Shown here piece by piece: positions 55,701 to 57,268 of a stretch of 57,268 bases of DNA. The stretch covers positions 1-57,268 of the forward strand of contig CAJOEM010000011.1 of the NCBI GenBank assembly GCA_905233725.1, given 5' to 3'. The position numbers were made by a program, and so were the translations under genes. Position 1 is the first letter of the stretch; each line of letters begins with the position of its first letter. The notes beneath the pieces were generated by a model. The model was not told where the DNA came from. It was given only the letters and a program-made list of their open reading frames with translations, and did not search any database. This DNA comes from an uncultured Synergistales bacterium (GTDB lineage Bacteria > Synergistota > Synergistia > Synergistales > Aminobacteriaceae).

Positions 55701-56621
55701 ATGCGAATAGTATTAAAAGTTCCGGCAACTACGGCGAATTTAGGCTCAGGATTTGACACGCTGGGAATGGCGCTGAGCCTGTATAATATTTTCACGCTGA
55801 AAGAGATTTTTGACGAGGCGAGATTCTCGTGTGAAGTTATCGGTGAAGGCATGGACGAATTGCGCGATTCTGACTCGAACATGATCGTGAAAAGTTATAA
55901 ACGTGCGTGCGAAGAATGGCGGGTTAATAATCCAAAGGGATTTGCTCTTGAGAGTTGCAATGCTGTGCCGTTGAATCGCGGTCTGGGTAGCTCATCGACA
56001 GCTGTAGTTGCAGGAGTCGTTCTAGCGAATCTGATTTGTGATCTGAATAAGCCTGAAGCTGAATTATTGCGGGTTATGACGCTAATCGAAGGTCATCCGG
56101 ATAATGTCGTGCCGTGCTTCATCGGTGGAATGACTGTATCGTGTTGGGACGGTGAGAGCCTGCGTTATGTGAGACTGCCTGCGTTGCCGGAAGACCTGAA
56201 TGTGATAGCAGCGGTTCCAGATTTTCAAGTTCACACGGAAGATGCAAGAAAAATTTTGCCCGAAAGCGTGCCATTTAGAGATGCAGTTTTCAACGTAAGT
56301 CACGCGAGCATATTATGTGCAGCCTGGGCGATGGGTCGTTGGGATTTGTTGCGCGTCGGAATGGAGGACAGATTACACCAGCCTCACAGAGCGAAATTAT
56401 TCCCGGGTGAAACTGGCGAGAAATTCCTTCGAGAGATTGCGAATCACCCGGACTGTGTAGCTACGGCAATCAGCGGCTCAGGTCCTACGATGATTGCGAT
56501 TGTTCACGGCAAATCCGGCAAATTAGCCAGTGCGATGTGCAAAATATTCACTGAGGGTAACGCAGCGTCACATTTCTTCGTGCTGAATTGTGCGCCATCA
56601 GGAACGGTGATCGAGAGGTGA
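55701..56621 (+). CDS. thrB: Homoserine kinase
   Basis: This 306-residue GHMP kinase makes O-phosphohomoserine, the substrate of ThrC. The ATP-binding GHMP motif is PLNRGLGSSSTAVVAG (~95), the N-terminal motif is VPATTANLGSGFD (8-20), and the C-terminal motif is AISGSGPTMIAI (~257). Length is normal. It starts 1 bp after thrC. The two enzymes form the last steps of threonine synthesis; homoserine dehydrogenase is not in the window. Confidence 0.95.
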   Translation: MRIVLKVPATTANLGSGFDTLGMALSLYNIFTLKEIFDEARFSCEVIGEGMDELRDSDSNMIVKSYKRACEEWRVNNPKGFALESCNAVPLNRGLGSSSTAVVAGVVLANLICDLNKPEAELLRVMTLIEGHPDNVVPCFIGGMTVSCWDGESLRYVRLPALPEDLNVIAAVPDFQVHTEDARKILPESVPFRDAVFNVSHASILCAAWAMGRWDLLRVGMEDRLHQPHRAKLFPGETGEKFLREIANHPDCVATAISGSGPTMIAIVHGKSGKLASAMCKIFTEGNAASHFFVLNCAPSGTVIER

Positions 56622-56628
56622 TCGAGAA

Positions 56629-57180
56629 ATGAGAATCATGATTGCGTCGGATATTCACGGCTCGGCGTATTATTGCAACGAACTTGTGAATGCGTATAAG
56701 CGCGAATCGCCTGAGAAATTTCTTTTGCTCGGGGATATTCTTTATCACGGACCGCGAAACGATTTGCCGCTCGATTACGATCCCAAGATTGTTGCGAAAT
56801 TGCTGAATGATTTGAATCGCGAATCTGGGATTTTGTGTGTTCGGGGGAATTGCGACTCCGAAGTTGACCAAATGATGCTGGAATTTCCGATTATGTCTGA
56901 GTATTGCATTCTGTACGTGAATGGCAGGACGATTTTTGCGACACACGGACACGTATTCAACACGTCGAATATTCCGCCGATTTCGTCCGGAGATATTTTG
57001 CTGCACGGACACACGCACGTTCCAGCTTGGGAGAATTTTGGCGAGAATTGCGCGTACTTGAACCCGGGTTCAGTTTCGATTCCCAAGAGCAACAGCCCAA
57101 ACAGCTACATGATTCTGAATGACGGCTCATTCGCATGGAAAGAGCTTGACGGGAAAATATATCACGAGTATCGCGCGTAA
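56629..57180 (+). CDS. yfcE: YfcE-type metallophosphoesterase
   Basis: This 183-residue protein has the calcineurin-like metal motifs DIHG (8-11), LLGDILYHG (GD), VRGNCDSE (GNCD), ATHGHV and LHGHTHVPAW, the standard set of YfcE/MJ0936 phosphodiesterases, which act on small phosphodiesters with two Mn2+ ions. ATG is 7 bp after the thrB stop, with GAGG shortly before. It probably belongs to the thr operon by position; a shared function is not clear. Confidence 0.94.
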   Translation: MRIMIASDIHGSAYYCNELVNAYKRESPEKFLLLGDILYHGPRNDLPLDYDPKIVAKLLNDLNRESGILCVRGNCDSEVDQMMLEFPIMSEYCILYVNGRTIFATHGHVFNTSNIPPISSGDILLHGHTHVPAWENFGENCAYLNPGSVSIPKSNSPNSYMILNDGSFAWKELDGKIYHEYRA

Positions 57181-57188
57181 TATAACAA

Positions 57189-57235
57189 TGCAGCCAGAGA
57201 AATTTTCAAGTTTTCACACCCTGACTGCATATTTT
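57189..57235 (+). terminator. Weak candidate terminator
   Basis: TGCAGCCAG (57189-57197) and CTGACTGCA (57221-57229) pair over nine positions with one mismatch and are followed by TATTTT, with a long 23-base loop. The final 33 bases after this hold nothing I recognise. Confidence 0.4.
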
Positions 57236-57268
57236 GCTGCAATTTCACGTTCACGCCTATATGCTTAT

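Noticed and set aside
57210-57264. Minus-strand peptide (16 codons, charged, ending in TGA) at the right edge, suggesting the end of another gene
   Set aside because: A stop codon lies directly upstream in the same frame (57267-57265), so it cannot be the C-terminus of a longer protein.

Overview
The window looks like chromosome of an uncultured diderm bacterium of the phylum Synergistota. The strongest clue is that two large predicted surface proteins (11398-13626 and 23926-26592) end in a glycine/cysteine-asparagine stretch, a hydrophobic segment and a short basic tail, which resembles the Synerg-CTERM sorting signal. Periplasm-directed enzymes and an AsmA-like protein fit a two-membrane envelope. 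Base composition is moderate, TTG start codons are common, and nearly all intergenic space is short. No phage, insertion sequence or CRISPR array is visible, so most of the window is core genome with some metabolic and surface accessory genes. Assignments rest on motif recognition and gene order, not on database searches.

Layout. 1-9.3 kb: the 5' part of mutL, an aminotransferase, small exported proteins, a DUF4416 protein, a polysaccharide deacetylase, a periplasm-targeted CbiK-type chelatase coupled to a FecCD-type permease, SRP RNA, an M50 protease and an AsmA-like protein. 9.6-15.4 kb: a C69 dipeptidase, tRNA-Pro(CGG), an acidic-repeat surface protein and a tannase-like esterase. 15.4-26.6 kb: one long co-directional run of prfB (with programmed frameshift), an S55 peptidase, tmk-yaaR-holB-ricT (Bacillus-like order), purine nucleoside phosphorylase, an M23 protein, an NnrE epimerase and a second CTERM surface protein. 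26.7-30 kb: penicillin-binding protein 1A and a C39-like protein on the minus strand. 30.1-33.8 kb: rpmG, tRNA-Trp, secE, nusG, rplK, rplA, L10 leader, rplJ, rplL and a terminator, with no rpoBC following.

33.8-42.5 kb: a coiled-coil membrane protein, a DUF362 ferredoxin protein, an amino-acid ABC transporter whose binding protein appears circularly permuted, rplY, pth, a periplasmic FMN/FAD reductase with duplicated FMN domains, and a DUF1622 protein. 42.5-46.5 kb (minus): lepB-rbgA-rnhB-ylqG-like-flhB-like-yraN, partly matching the Bacillus ylqF-rnhB-ylqG-ylqH order. 46.7-57.2 kb: dapF, an unassigned standalone small RNA with a consensus promoter, a CPA2 antiporter, copA with a duplicated and frameshifted 3' end, a TPR/propeller lipoprotein-like secreted protein, DUF554, thrC-thrB and a YfcE-type phosphoesterase.

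The genes together describe ordinary housekeeping (translation, replication, cell wall, Lys/Thr synthesis) plus envelope functions suited to an anaerobic, probably host-associated, amino-acid-using organism: peptidases, amino-acid uptake, a flavin-based periplasmic reductase and a polyphenol-ester hydrolase. The points most worth follow-up are the orphan RNA at 47574-47765, the permuted binding protein at 35420-36364, the repeated use of short tandem duplications (mutL, surface protein, FMN reductase, copA), and the periplasmic chelatase/permease pair without an ATPase.
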